Part shown: positions 1 through 6,080 of the stretch, one piece after another
Layout: every line of letters starts with the position of its first letter
Numbering within the stretch: position 1 is the first letter of the stretch
DNA from: Chloroflexota bacterium
Lineage (GTDB): Bacteria > Chloroflexota > Limnocylindria > QHBO01
Assembly (NCBI GenBank): GCA_029865285.1
Contig: JAOUHE010000091.1
Location: 1-6,764, forward strand
Direction: 5' to 3'
Length of the DNA stretch: 6,764 nucleotides
Translations under genes and position numbers: made by a program
The notes under the pieces: generated by a model
Told to the model about the DNA's origin: nothing
The model's database searches: none
Seen by the model: the letters and a program-made list of their open reading frames with translations, nothing else

Positions 1-325
1 CCAGCAGCGCGTAGCCGGCCGCCAGCATGTCCTCGGCGTGGTCGGGCAGCTCGGCCACGCCCACCACGAAGATCTCCTTGGCGCGTCGGCGGAAGCTGGT
101 GGGACGGTCCGCCTGCACGGCATGCAGCACGACCCTCACGCCGGGGTCGACGGCCACGTCCCGACGTGGGTCCCGCTGGACCGGATGGCCGCGCGCCTCG
201 AGCGCCGCCGATACGCCGTCGAGGAACCAGGTGGTCAGCGGGCTGTGCGCAGCGTCAACCACCGCTATGCCGCTCGCGCTCTTCAGCTCGGGCTCCGGGG
301 TCGCCACGGAATCACGAATCGCCAT
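1..325 (-). CDS. Hypothetical protein, N-terminal part (runs off left edge)
   Basis: The first 108 residues of a protein whose C-terminus lies outside the window. I do not recognise the family. The start is ATG at 325, inside the last codons of the nfeD gene (14-bp overlap). A GAGG at 332-335, 6 nt before the ATG, is a good ribosome binding site and fixes this start. The protein begins with a polar stretch of about 18 residues. It then reads as alternating strands and helices: IAVVDAAHSP, WFLDGVSAALEARGHPV, a hydrophobic VRVVLHAV, a basic FRRRAKEIFVVGV and DMLAAGYALL. This resembles a soluble alpha/beta fold. No signal peptide, membrane segment or catalytic motif is visible. The overlap with nfeD implies co-transcription, so it may work with that membrane protease, but this is context only. 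Confidence is good that it is a gene and nil for a function. Confidence 0.72.
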   Translation of the reverse strand, partial: MAIRDSVATPEPELKSASGIAVVDAAHSPLTTWFLDGVSAALEARGHPVQRDPRRDVAVDPGVRVVLHAVQADRPTSFRRRAKEIFVVGVAELPDHAEDMLAAGYALL

Positions 326-1685
326 CGGTCGCCTCGTCGGTCAGGTCGGCTCCCTGCCCGTCGGTATCGGGCTCGACGATGAGCTCAAGCCCGTCGACGC
401 CGACCACTTTCAGGCTGTCACCCGCTCCGATCTCCCCCACGCGGCTGCGGGCCGACCACGCCTCGCCGCCAGCATAGGCGATGCCGGTCGGCGCGATGAG
501 CGTCTGGGCGGTTCCCGTGGCGCCGATGAGCGTCCCGATCGGCAGGCCCGTGGAGCGACTGGCGCGCATCTGGAGCAGGGCACGCACGAGCACGAAGAAG
601 TAGAAGACTGACAACACCAGGGTCAGGCCGATGAGGATCGGGCTGACCTCGACCTGGACCGAATCGGTGCCGTCCACCCGCGTGTAGAGGGCAAACGCGC
701 CCAGCAGGAAACAAGCGATGCCGCCTGCGGCGAGGAAGCCGTAACTGGTGAAGTTCAGTTCGAGGACGAACAGGCCGATCCCCATCAGGATCAACAGCAG
801 GCCACCGATATTGAGCGGCAGGCTGTTGGAGCCGATGAACGCCAGCACGATGGCGATCGCGCCGAGCGAGCCGCTGATCAGGTTCGGGTGGAAGAGCTCC
901 GAGAGAATCCCGTAGAAGCCGATCGTGAACAGGATGAAGGCGATGTTCGGGTCCGACAACAGATGCAGGAACGACTGGCCCGGATTCATGACGGCGTCGG
1001 TGATCTCCAGGCCCGCGAGCTTCGGCAGTGGCTCGCCGTTGAAGGTGTAGTGGCGCCCGTCGGCGCGAGCACCGGTGTCGATGGCGGCGAACAGCGCATC
1101 GGTGTCGGTCGCGACCAGGTCGACGATCGGCGGCACCATGCCCACCGCTTCGCTGGCCGACGCGCTGGCGGCCTCGCGCACCGCGCGCTCCGCCCAGTCC
1201 TCGTTGCGGCCATGGTCCCGCGCCAGCTCGGTCAGCTTGGCGACCAACGAGTTGGTCACCTTCGTGTGCAGCGTGTCGGGCAGGTCCTCCCCGGAGCTGC
1301 CCACCACCGATGCGGCACCGATGCTGGTGGACGGCGCCATCGCTGCCACGTCGCCTGCCATCGCCACGAAGGTCCCCGCGCTGGCGGCCTGCGCACCCTC
1401 CGGGGCCACGTAGGTGATCACCGGGACCTCGCTGGCGAGGATCGCCTTGACGATGCGGTCCATGCTCGACAGCTCCCCGCCTGGTGTGTCGATCACGATG
1501 AGCGCCGCCTGGTAGCCCCCGCTTGCCGCGGTGGACAGGGCCTCCTCGATGTACGCGGCGTTCACCTGGTCGATCACGCCGGTGAGCCGGATGCGAAGCA
1601 CGCCCGGCGCTACCGCCTGGGCTGCCAGGGCCGTGGCGCCCAGCATGATGGCGGCCAACGCGAGGGCTCGACGCACCTTCAGCAT
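312..1685 (-). CDS. nfeD: NfeD family membrane-bound serine protease (ClpP-class)
   Basis: A 457-residue, full-length (long-form) NfeD protein. It has an N-terminal signal/anchor (about residues 5-25), a ClpP/crotonase-like protease domain (about 29-205), a block of four to five membrane segments (about 247-372) and a C-terminal OB-fold domain (about 380-438). The catalytic Ser is S102 in AQAASAGTF and the Lys is K142 in TKVTNSLVAKL, matching the Ser-Lys dyad known from archaeal 1510-N. The oxyanion-side DTPGG is at 66-70, and GRN (159-161) is also typical. The OB domain shows the family pattern GATGTAQTLIAPTG, GEAWSA and GDSLKVV. Family members cleave membrane-associated substrates, often stomatin, and are linked to membrane quality control. 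The usual stomatin partner gene is not adjacent. The gene follows a NUDIX gene by 15 bp and overlaps the next gene. A TATACT hexamer 7 nt before the ATG suggests its own leaderless promoter. Confidence 0.94.
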   Translation of the reverse strand: MLKVRRALALAAIMLGATALAAQAVAPGVLRIRLTGVIDQVNAAYIEEALSTAASGGYQAALIVIDTPGGELSSMDRIVKAILASEVPVITYVAPEGAQAASAGTFVAMAGDVAAMAPSTSIGAASVVGSSGEDLPDTLHTKVTNSLVAKLTELARDHGRNEDWAERAVREAASASASEAVGMVPPIVDLVATDTDALFAAIDTGARADGRHYTFNGEPLPKLAGLEITDAVMNPGQSFLHLLSDPNIAFILFTIGFYGILSELFHPNLISGSLGAIAIVLAFIGSNSLPLNIGGLLLILMGIGLFVLELNFTSYGFLAAGGIACFLLGAFALYTRVDGTDSVQVEVSPILIGLTLVLSVFYFFVLVRALLQMRASRSTGLPIGTLIGATGTAQTLIAPTGIAYAGGEAWSARSRVGEIGAGDSLKVVGVDGLELIVEPDTDGQGADLTDEATDGDS

Positions 1686-1692
1686 GCGATCG

Positions 1693-1698
1693 AGTATA
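1693..1698 (-). promoter_or_regulatory. Putative -10 element for leaderless nfeD
   Basis: TATACT on the minus strand, ending 7 nt before the nfeD ATG at 1685. This is the distance expected from a -10 element to the transcription start, so the RNA would begin at or next to the ATG. There is no Shine-Dalgarno in the 15-bp gap. No clear TTGACA-like -35 is seen; that position lies inside the 3' end of the NUDIX gene. Confidence 0.5.
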
Positions 1699-1700
1699 GG

Positions 1701-2285
1701 TCAGCCCAGCTGATCGACCACCAGGCGCGACCAGGTCTCCATCCGGTCCCGTGCCGCACGCAGTTCGTCGGTATCCACCATTCGGGCGGTCAGCTTGTCG
1801 TGCTCACGCACGCCGATCCGCCGTCCATCGGCCTCGACGGTGAAGACGATGCCAAGGTGGACCGATCCGACCGGATTCGAGTCGTCGTTGAGCAGCCCGA
1901 CGAGCCGGAAGGCCGGCTCCCAGTCGGCGTCAAGCTCCTCGGCCCACTCGCGGCGCAGGCCCGCGGTCAGCGGGTCGTCGCCGTCATCGACCGGGTTGAT
2001 GTGCCCGCCCACGCCGACGCTCGCCTTGCGATGCAGACGCGGGTCGCCCCCCGCGGCAGTGCGCTCCATGAGGAAGGTCTGCGCCCCGTCACGCACCACC
2101 ACGTACGGAATCAGCTGCTTGAAGGCGGGGCTTTGCTCGGCCAGTGGACGGTTCATGAACCTTCCATGATCGCGCACCGCCGACCGCAGTTCGTCCAATG
2201 CCGCGAGGTCGACCAACCGAATGCCCGTGAAGTCACAGCCACCGGGAACCTGCTCGCGGGGGATGACAAGGACGCGCTCGACCAT
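1701..2285 (-). CDS. NUDIX hydrolase, COG4112-type predicted phosphoesterase
   Basis: A 194-residue NUDIX protein. The NUDIX region includes GVGGHINPVD (91-100) and RREWAEELDA (111-120), which gives the REUxEE metal-binding core at R112, E113, E116 and E117. The classic spacing is altered. The glycine side is GGHINPV with extra residues before the helix, and the Glu expected at position 104 is Asp. The layout NRPLAEQSPAFKQLIPYVVV (45-64), then FLMERTAAGGDPRLHRKASVG, then GGHINPV is what I recall for the COG4112 group of uncharacterised MutT-like phosphoesterases, so the substrate is unknown. It is probably a cytosolic enzyme acting on a nucleoside diphosphate derivative. It starts at ATG 2285, after a TAGACT hexamer and without an SD, and is the first gene of a minus-strand group with nfeD. 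The family call is firm; the substrate is not known. Confidence 0.92.
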   Translation of the reverse strand: MVERVLVIPREQVPGGCDFTGIRLVDLAALDELRSAVRDHGRFMNRPLAEQSPAFKQLIPYVVVRDGAQTFLMERTAAGGDPRLHRKASVGVGGHINPVDDGDDPLTAGLRREWAEELDADWEPAFRLVGLLNDDSNPVGSVHLGIVFTVEADGRRIGVREHDKLTARMVDTDELRAARDRMETWSRLVVDQLG

Positions 2286-2291
2286 TCGGAG

Positions 2292-2297
2292 AGTCTA
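2292..2297 (-). promoter_or_regulatory. Putative -10 element for leaderless NUDIX gene
   Basis: TAGACT on the minus strand, ending 6 nt before the ATG at 2285, with CTCCGA between. It matches TANNNT and sits where the transcript would start at the ATG. No purine-rich SD lies in the gap. No convincing -35 was found 16-18 bp upstream. The same arrangement is seen before nfeD. Confidence 0.5.
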
Positions 2298-2330
2298 CGG
2301 GGGTGCGCCGACGCACCGCAGAATTACGGT

Positions 2331-2376
2331 GGCAAGGTTGCCTGCAAGGTGGTGGGCGTACCTTGGTCATCCCACC
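2331..2376. promoter_or_regulatory. Cluster of CAAGGT half-sites and inverted repeats (possible operator)
   Basis: In the divergent intergenic region, CAAGGT occurs at 2333-2338 and 2345-2350 (start-to-start 12 bp). Its exact reverse complement ACCTTG is at 2360-2365. The first copy also sits in a perfect inverted repeat GGCAA-GG-TTGCC (2331-2342). A second pair, GGTGGG (2351-2356) and CCCACC (2371-2376), interleaves with the CAAGGT/ACCTTG pair. This looks like a multi-half-site protein binding region 35-80 bp upstream of the NUDIX promoter. An RNA structure is possible, but the pairs would cross each other. No regulator is identified. Confidence 0.35.
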
Positions 2377-2475
2377 GCAACCCTACGTGACCGCACTCCA
2401 ACGCACCAGCGACTCACGAGCGAGGCCTGACAACACCGCTTTCGGCCGCGGGCACGGAGTGGCGGTGCCGCACCA

Positions 2476-2492
2476 GTAGTACTACCGTACGG
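2476..2492. repeat. Two abutting short palindromes upstream of the Tad-like operon
   Basis: GTAGTACTAC (2476-2485) is a perfect 10-bp palindrome. CCGTACGG (2485-2492) is a perfect 8-bp palindrome sharing one base with it. A further GGTG-CCG-CACC hairpin lies just upstream (2464-2474). They sit 20-50 bp before the TTG start of the first pseudopilin gene, where a promoter or operator would be expected. TACCGT (2483-2488) fits a TANNNT -10 but lacks a visible -35. Confidence 0.3.
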
Positions 2493-2501
2493 GTCCAAAC
2501 C

Positions 2502-2505
2502 AGGA
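2502..2505 (+). promoter_or_regulatory. Ribosome binding site supporting a TTG start
   Basis: AGGA followed by 7 nt and TTG at 2513. No ATG or GTG occurs in this frame between the upstream stop at 2477-2479 and the prepilin motif, so this site decides the TTG start. Confidence 0.5.
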
Positions 2506-2512
2506 ACGCATA

Positions 2513-3187
2513 TTGCCAGACAGATCAGCGCACCTCGCACCGGAGCGCCGTCGCGCTCTCCGTACTGCCGCTCTTCACGTCGGATCGCGGCGAGGCCAGT
2601 CGCTGGTCGAATTCGCCCTGGTCCTGCCGCTGCTCCTGATTGTCCTGCTCGGGGTCGCGGATTTCGGTCGCCTCTTCTCGCAGGGGATCATTCTCGAAGC
2701 GGCCGCCCGAAACGGGGCGGAGGCGGCTGCGCAGGAGTACGTGCAACTGCAGCGCAATCAGCCGGGTGGAATTCTCACTCCGGCGAACTACAACCAGTTG
2801 CATGCCATCGCCCTGGAGGCGCTGTGCGAGGAGGCGGATCTACTGCCCAACCGGGTCGCCTCTGGGACACCACCCACCTGTGACATGCCCCATGCTGCCG
2901 TCTGCGTGCACGACGCCAGCGCAGGAGATGACGTCGCAATGGGGGGCTTATGTGGCAGCGAGCGAGCATTCGCGCCACCGGAATGCTCAGTGTTGGATCC
3001 ACCGTGGACCGCCACCATTGAGCAAACGGACCCACCCACCGCGTTGCCGTACGTCGAAGTCCGCGTCTGCTACCGCTTCACCACGCTGTTCAGCCTCACC
3101 GATCTCCAGTTGCCGTTCGGCTGGAGCATTTCCGTGGGCGAGGTGTGGCTCCAACGCGACCGCGTGTTCGTTGCGGGGACTTACTGA
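2513..3187 (+). CDS. TadE-like pseudopilin (first copy)
   Basis: A 224-residue exported pseudopilin-like protein. A basic 28-residue leader ends in SRRG. It is followed by QSLVEFALVLPLL, so cleavage after G28 would give Gln at +1 and Glu33 at +5, the type IV prepilin signature. The hydrophobic segment runs from about 31 to 49, followed by FGRLFSQGIILEAAARNGAEAAAQ, the amphipathic helix seen in TadE proteins. The remainder, about 150 residues, should be outside the membrane. It holds six cysteines (105, 123, 131, 147, 158, 186), so up to three disulfides are possible. TadE proteins are minor pseudopilins of the Tad (Flp) pilus/secretion system. The start is TTG at 2513, supported by AGGA 7 nt upstream and by the absence of another start. 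The stop TGA shares one base with the ATG of the next gene, so the two are likely translationally coupled. Confidence 0.87.
   Translation: MPDRSAHLAPERRRALRTAALHVGSRRGQSLVEFALVLPLLLIVLLGVADFGRLFSQGIILEAAARNGAEAAAQEYVQLQRNQPGGILTPANYNQLHAIALEALCEEADLLPNRVASGTPPTCDMPHAAVCVHDASAGDDVAMGGLCGSERAFAPPECSVLDPPWTATIEQTDPPTALPYVEVRVCYRFTTLFSLTDLQLPFGWSISVGEVWLQRDRVFVAGTY
3175..3179 (+). promoter_or_regulatory. Ribosome binding site for second TadE-like gene
   Basis: GGGGA, 7 nt before the ATG at 3187. It lies within the end of the preceding gene and supports the 3187 start over a GTG at 3145, which would add 14 residues before the prepilin leader. Confidence 0.5.
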
Positions 3188-3927
3188 TGTTCGCCGGACG
3201 CGTCGGGCCTGCCGGCTTCCGCGCGCGCGGCCAAGCACTAGTCGAGTTCGCACTGGTGCTGCCGCTCTTCCTAATGACGTTCGTCGGCATCATCACGCTC
3301 GGGATGGGCATCTTCTTCCAACAACAGGTGACGAATGCAGCACGCGAGGCGGCGCGCTTCGCGGCAATCCACAGCGCGACTGCCCAGCGCCCAGTGGTCG
3401 GCTGGCTTGACCCGAATTCCGAGGATCCTCCGGGCACTTCAGGGACATACGCGGCGTTGATCCCGGACAGCTATATCCGATGGGACGAACCCGACGAGGG
3501 CTGGCCGGACATGACGGCCCACGCTCGCGATCGGATCTTTGGGCTGAACCCGAATGCCGTGTTCATCTCGGCCTGCTGGTCCGGTTACCGCGATGGAGTC
3601 GCGCCCGGAGGCGCGTTCGACGCGCCACCAGACGGGGTGACCGTCGATATCGGTAGTGCTCTGTACACCTACCAGACCCGGTGGGCGCAGTGCTCAATCG
3701 ATGGGCATGACCCGACGAGCTCACCCGACGAGATTGGCTGCGGCCCTATGCTGGCCACCGTCGATCAAGCCAGCAGTATGTCGGAGGGACCTGGCGTGAT
3801 CATCGGCAACCGGGTGACCGCGTACGCCTGCTACAACTGGAGGCCACCCCTCGCCGGTTTCCTGCTCATTCCGCAGCAGGTCACGCTCCGCGGGGTCATC
3901 ACCGAACCTATCCAGCGCCAGCAGTGA
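3187..3927 (+). CDS. TadE-like pseudopilin (second copy)
   Basis: A 246-residue pseudopilin-like protein. The short leader MFAGRVGPAGFRARG is followed by QALVEFALVLPLF. Cleavage after G15 gives Gln at +1 and Glu20 at +5, a canonical prepilin site. The hydrophobic stretch is about 18-43. Then comes FFQQQVTNAAREAARFAAI, the conserved TadE helix with N50, A51, A52, R53 and E54. About 185 residues follow outside the membrane, with four cysteines (130, 169, 185, 215), several Trp and Tyr, and a final segment (YACYNWRPP...LIPQQVTLRGVITEP) typical of TadE C-terminal strands. It differs strongly from the first copy beyond the first 50 residues, so the two are probably distinct subunits and not a recent duplication. 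The start codon overlaps the upstream stop (TGATG). Its own stop lies beside the start of the TadG-like gene. Confidence 0.9.
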   Translation: MFAGRVGPAGFRARGQALVEFALVLPLFLMTFVGIITLGMGIFFQQQVTNAAREAARFAAIHSATAQRPVVGWLDPNSEDPPGTSGTYAALIPDSYIRWDEPDEGWPDMTAHARDRIFGLNPNAVFISACWSGYRDGVAPGGAFDAPPDGVTVDIGSALYTYQTRWAQCSIDGHDPTSSPDEIGCGPMLATVDQASSMSEGPGVIIGNRVTAYACYNWRPPLAGFLLIPQQVTLRGVITEPIQRQQ

Positions 3928-3930
3928 GGA
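3926..3930 (+). promoter_or_regulatory. Ribosome binding site favouring GTG 3939 for the TadG-like gene
   Basis: GAGGA followed by 8 nt and GTG at 3939. A longer in-frame start, GTG at 3924, would overlap the upstream stop as GTGA but has no SD before it and would bury this good one. The 3939 start is therefore preferred. Confidence 0.55.
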
Positions 3931-3938
3931 CTCATCCT

Positions 3939-5525
3939 GTGTCGCACCATCGACCTGACGACTCCCAGGGCCAGATCATCCTCATGGCGGCGTTCGGGAT
4001 GGTCGTTCTGATGGGTATCTTGGCGCTCGCTTTCGACCTTGGCTTCTCTTGGATGCTTCACCGAAAGGAACAGAACGCGGTTGATCCTGCTTCCATCGCC
4101 GCGGCGCGCTGGCTGAAGGACGACCTCGGTAACGCGACCACCGTGGCTGACGTGCAGGACGAGATGAATGCGGATGCGTGCTTCTACGCGCAGCAGAACG
4201 GCTTCTTCGTCACCGACGCTTCCTGCGCTGCGGCGCTGGCAGCAGGTGACCTGCAGGTTCATGCGCCGCCGGTGAGCGGACCCTATGCCGGCTCGCCCGG
4301 AAGGGTGCAGGTGATCATCCACGACACGCATCCGACCTTCTTCGCCCGCATCTGGGGGCAGGCGGAAGCGGCCGTGGTGACCTCCGCCGTGGCTGCCAAC
4401 GACGCCGGCAACGGAAACTCAAGTTCGCTGGTGGCCCTCCAGCCGGTCTGCCAAGGTGGCTCGGCCGGCACAGTCACCGGCGGAGGCACAGTCAAGATCT
4501 TCCCCATCACACCGGGGGCACTGGGAGGCTACGTGCACATCAACTCCCCTTGCGGCTCCTCCCAGGACGACCTGTGCCTGAACGGAGTCGGGGCCTCGGC
4601 ATTAGATGTGAGCGGCGGCGGAACACTCATCACGCCGTTCGCGTATGTGGTCGGGACATGCGTCCAGACCGGCACCAGCGGGAATACCGACCCTAACGGT
4701 CTGTGGTGTGACGATGCATTCACGAGCAGTGCGTGCATCGACGAGAACTCGTATCCCCCGCTCGCCGACCCGCTGGCCGGGGTGCCCGAGCCGGAGCTTG
4801 ACAACTTCCCGAACGGAATCTGCCCTGACGGGACCGAGTCGACGTCCAGTTCGACGAGCGGCTGCGACTTGAAGCGTAGTCCCGACTGTCCGCCCGATCC
4901 GCTCAACCCGGCTATCGACATCTGCACGCTGACCCCCGGCGTCTACTACGGTGGGTGGTCGGTTGGCAGCCGCGTTCGCCTCTTCCTGGAACCCGGCATG
5001 TACATCCTGGCCGGAGGCGGCATCAAACTCAGCGGGACTGATGCCTCGATCGAGGCTGTAACCAGCCCGCTGGTGAACGACGCCCGAATCATGATCTTCT
5101 CGACCGACGGCCCAGGGTGCCCCACCATCGGCAGCCAGTGCCAGGGTTCGATCACTTTCACCGCTAGCCAGGCCTTCAAGGCGAAGGCGCTCAACGCGGC
5201 GACCTGCGGTCTGGTGTCGCCACAGGCGTGTCCCTGGAAGGGGATCCTGCTCTGGCAGGACGGGACTGCAAGCAATCCGACGGCCGCCGTGAAACTGGGT
5301 GGCCAGTCCAGCACGATCCTGGCCGGTACGATCTACGCGCCACTCGCGGATGTCACGATCACCGGCGGCAACAGCACGACCGGCTGCACCTCGGGACCGA
5401 CGGCAGGCTGCCTCGCTATCCAGATTATTTCGTACACTTGGAAGATCAGCGGCGGCGGCCTGATCGAGATGCCGTACGACCCGGCGGGGCTGTACCAATT
5501 CCCGGCACGCGGCCTTGTCGACTGA
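3939..5525 (+). CDS. TadG-like surface protein with glycine- and cysteine-rich beta-helix-like domain
   Basis: 528 residues from GTG 3939 (533 if GTG 3924 is used). The N-terminus SQGQIILMAAFGMVVLMG...AFDLGFSWMLHRKEQNAVDPASIAAARW (9-58) matches the TadG N-terminal domain: one membrane helix, then the RxxQNAxDxAxxAAA-like helix. It has no Glu at +5, so it is probably an uncleaved anchor, as usual for TadG. After about residue 160 the protein is Gly/Ser/Thr-rich with recurring SGGG/GGG turns (181, 226, 359, 505). It also carries CTLTPGVYYGGWSV, LEPGMYILAGGGIKLSG, GILLWQDG and LAGTIYAPLADVTITGG. These look like a right-handed beta-helix C-terminal domain found in some TadG-like proteins. There is no von Willebrand A domain. 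Eighteen cysteines (81 to 491) suggest a disulfide-stabilised extracellular fold. It probably assembles with the two TadE-like proteins; substrate and role are unknown. Confidence 0.86.
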   Translation: MSHHRPDDSQGQIILMAAFGMVVLMGILALAFDLGFSWMLHRKEQNAVDPASIAAARWLKDDLGNATTVADVQDEMNADACFYAQQNGFFVTDASCAAALAAGDLQVHAPPVSGPYAGSPGRVQVIIHDTHPTFFARIWGQAEAAVVTSAVAANDAGNGNSSSLVALQPVCQGGSAGTVTGGGTVKIFPITPGALGGYVHINSPCGSSQDDLCLNGVGASALDVSGGGTLITPFAYVVGTCVQTGTSGNTDPNGLWCDDAFTSSACIDENSYPPLADPLAGVPEPELDNFPNGICPDGTESTSSSTSGCDLKRSPDCPPDPLNPAIDICTLTPGVYYGGWSVGSRVRLFLEPGMYILAGGGIKLSGTDASIEAVTSPLVNDARIMIFSTDGPGCPTIGSQCQGSITFTASQAFKAKALNAATCGLVSPQACPWKGILLWQDGTASNPTAAVKLGGQSSTILAGTIYAPLADVTITGGNSTTGCTSGPTAGCLAIQIISYTWKISGGGLIEMPYDPAGLYQFPARGLVD

Positions 5526-5543
5526 CCGCTCAGGAAGGAATCG

Positions 5544-6080
5544 CTAGCCGGCGGTGTCGATATCGGGCCCCGCCTCGGCCAGGCGCAGCGCCATGGCGGC
5601 GGCTTCCCGTGGGTCGCGGGCTCGGTGGATGCGCGGCCCGCCCAGGCGCTGCTCGGACTCCACGCGCCACGAACTGAGCGCCACCACGTGGCGCCCCATC
5701 CGAAGTGCCAGCCCGATCTCCGACAGCGTGCCGTGGCGCCCGCCGACCGCGACCACCGCGTCCGCCGCGGTGACGACGACCAGGTTGCGAACGACGCCGA
5801 GGCCGGTGGCGATCGGGATCGAGACGAACTCATTGGCCTCGGCGGGATCGGCGCCAGGGAGGATTCCAATCGTCGAGCCGCCGGCGGCCTGGGCTCCGCG
5901 GGACGCGGCGCGCATGACGCCGCCGAGCCCCCCGGTAATCACCACGGCACCGCCGCGGGCGAGCAGCTGGCCCACCTCCTCGGCCCATTCGAGGGTGCGA
6001 TGCGCATCGGGGCCGCGCGGGTCACCATCACCGATCACCGCGACGTGTGGTGGCCGCGGGCGCGGCACAGGCCCGCTCAC
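5544..6080 (-). CDS. TIGR00725-type SLOG/LOG family nucleotide-binding protein
   Basis: 178 residues, a complete Rossmann-like SLOG domain. HVAVIGDGDP (12-21) forms the first strand and loop. VVITGGLGGVMRAASRGAQAAGG (46-68) is the nucleotide-binding GG-GG loop. TIGILPG (70-76), TGLGVVRN (92-99) and AVGGRHGTLSEIGLAL (111-126) follow. The pattern matches the TIGR00725 (LDcluster4-like) group. The Arg-Asn at 98-99 and the Glu of GTLSE (121) correspond to the residues LOG enzymes use to cleave nucleoside 5'-monophosphates to base and ribose 5-phosphate. Activity in this subgroup is not established, so a nucleotide sensor role is equally possible. The start is GTG 6080, overlapping the thpR stop as GTGA. 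An upstream ATG at 6221 would add 47 Arg/Pro-rich residues antiparallel to nothing known and deep inside thpR. A second GTG at 6068 is also possible. The gene converges with the Tad-like operon, 18 bp away. Confidence 0.88.
   Translation of the reverse strand: MSGPVPRPRPPHVAVIGDGDPRGPDAHRTLEWAEEVGQLLARGGAVVITGGLGGVMRAASRGAQAAGGSTIGILPGADPAEANEFVSIPIATGLGVVRNLVVVTAADAVVAVGGRHGTLSEIGLALRMGRHVVALSSWRVESEQRLGGPRIHRARDPREAAAMALRLAEAGPDIDTAG

Noticed and set aside
2345..2376. H-type RNA pseudoknot from CAAGGT/ACCTTG and GGTGGG/CCCACC
   Set aside because: The two stems would be directly adjacent with a zero-length first loop, which is sterically poor. A DNA half-site array explains the repeats more simply.
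888..2390. A 500-codon open frame on the plus strand across nfeD and the NUDIX gene
   Set aside because: It is antisense to two genes with clear catalytic motifs. Its translation is rich in Arg, His, Asp and Gln with no recognisable domain. Long antisense frames are common in high-GC DNA.
4602..5498. A 298-codon open frame antisense to the TadG-like gene
   Set aside because: The translation is Arg/Ala-rich and low in family-like features, while the opposite strand has clear TadG motifs and operon structure.
5526..5543. Possible bidirectional terminator between the convergent operons
   Set aside because: The gap is only 18 bp and shows no stem-loop with a T-run on either strand. The AGGAAGGA there looks like an SD but has no start codon after it.
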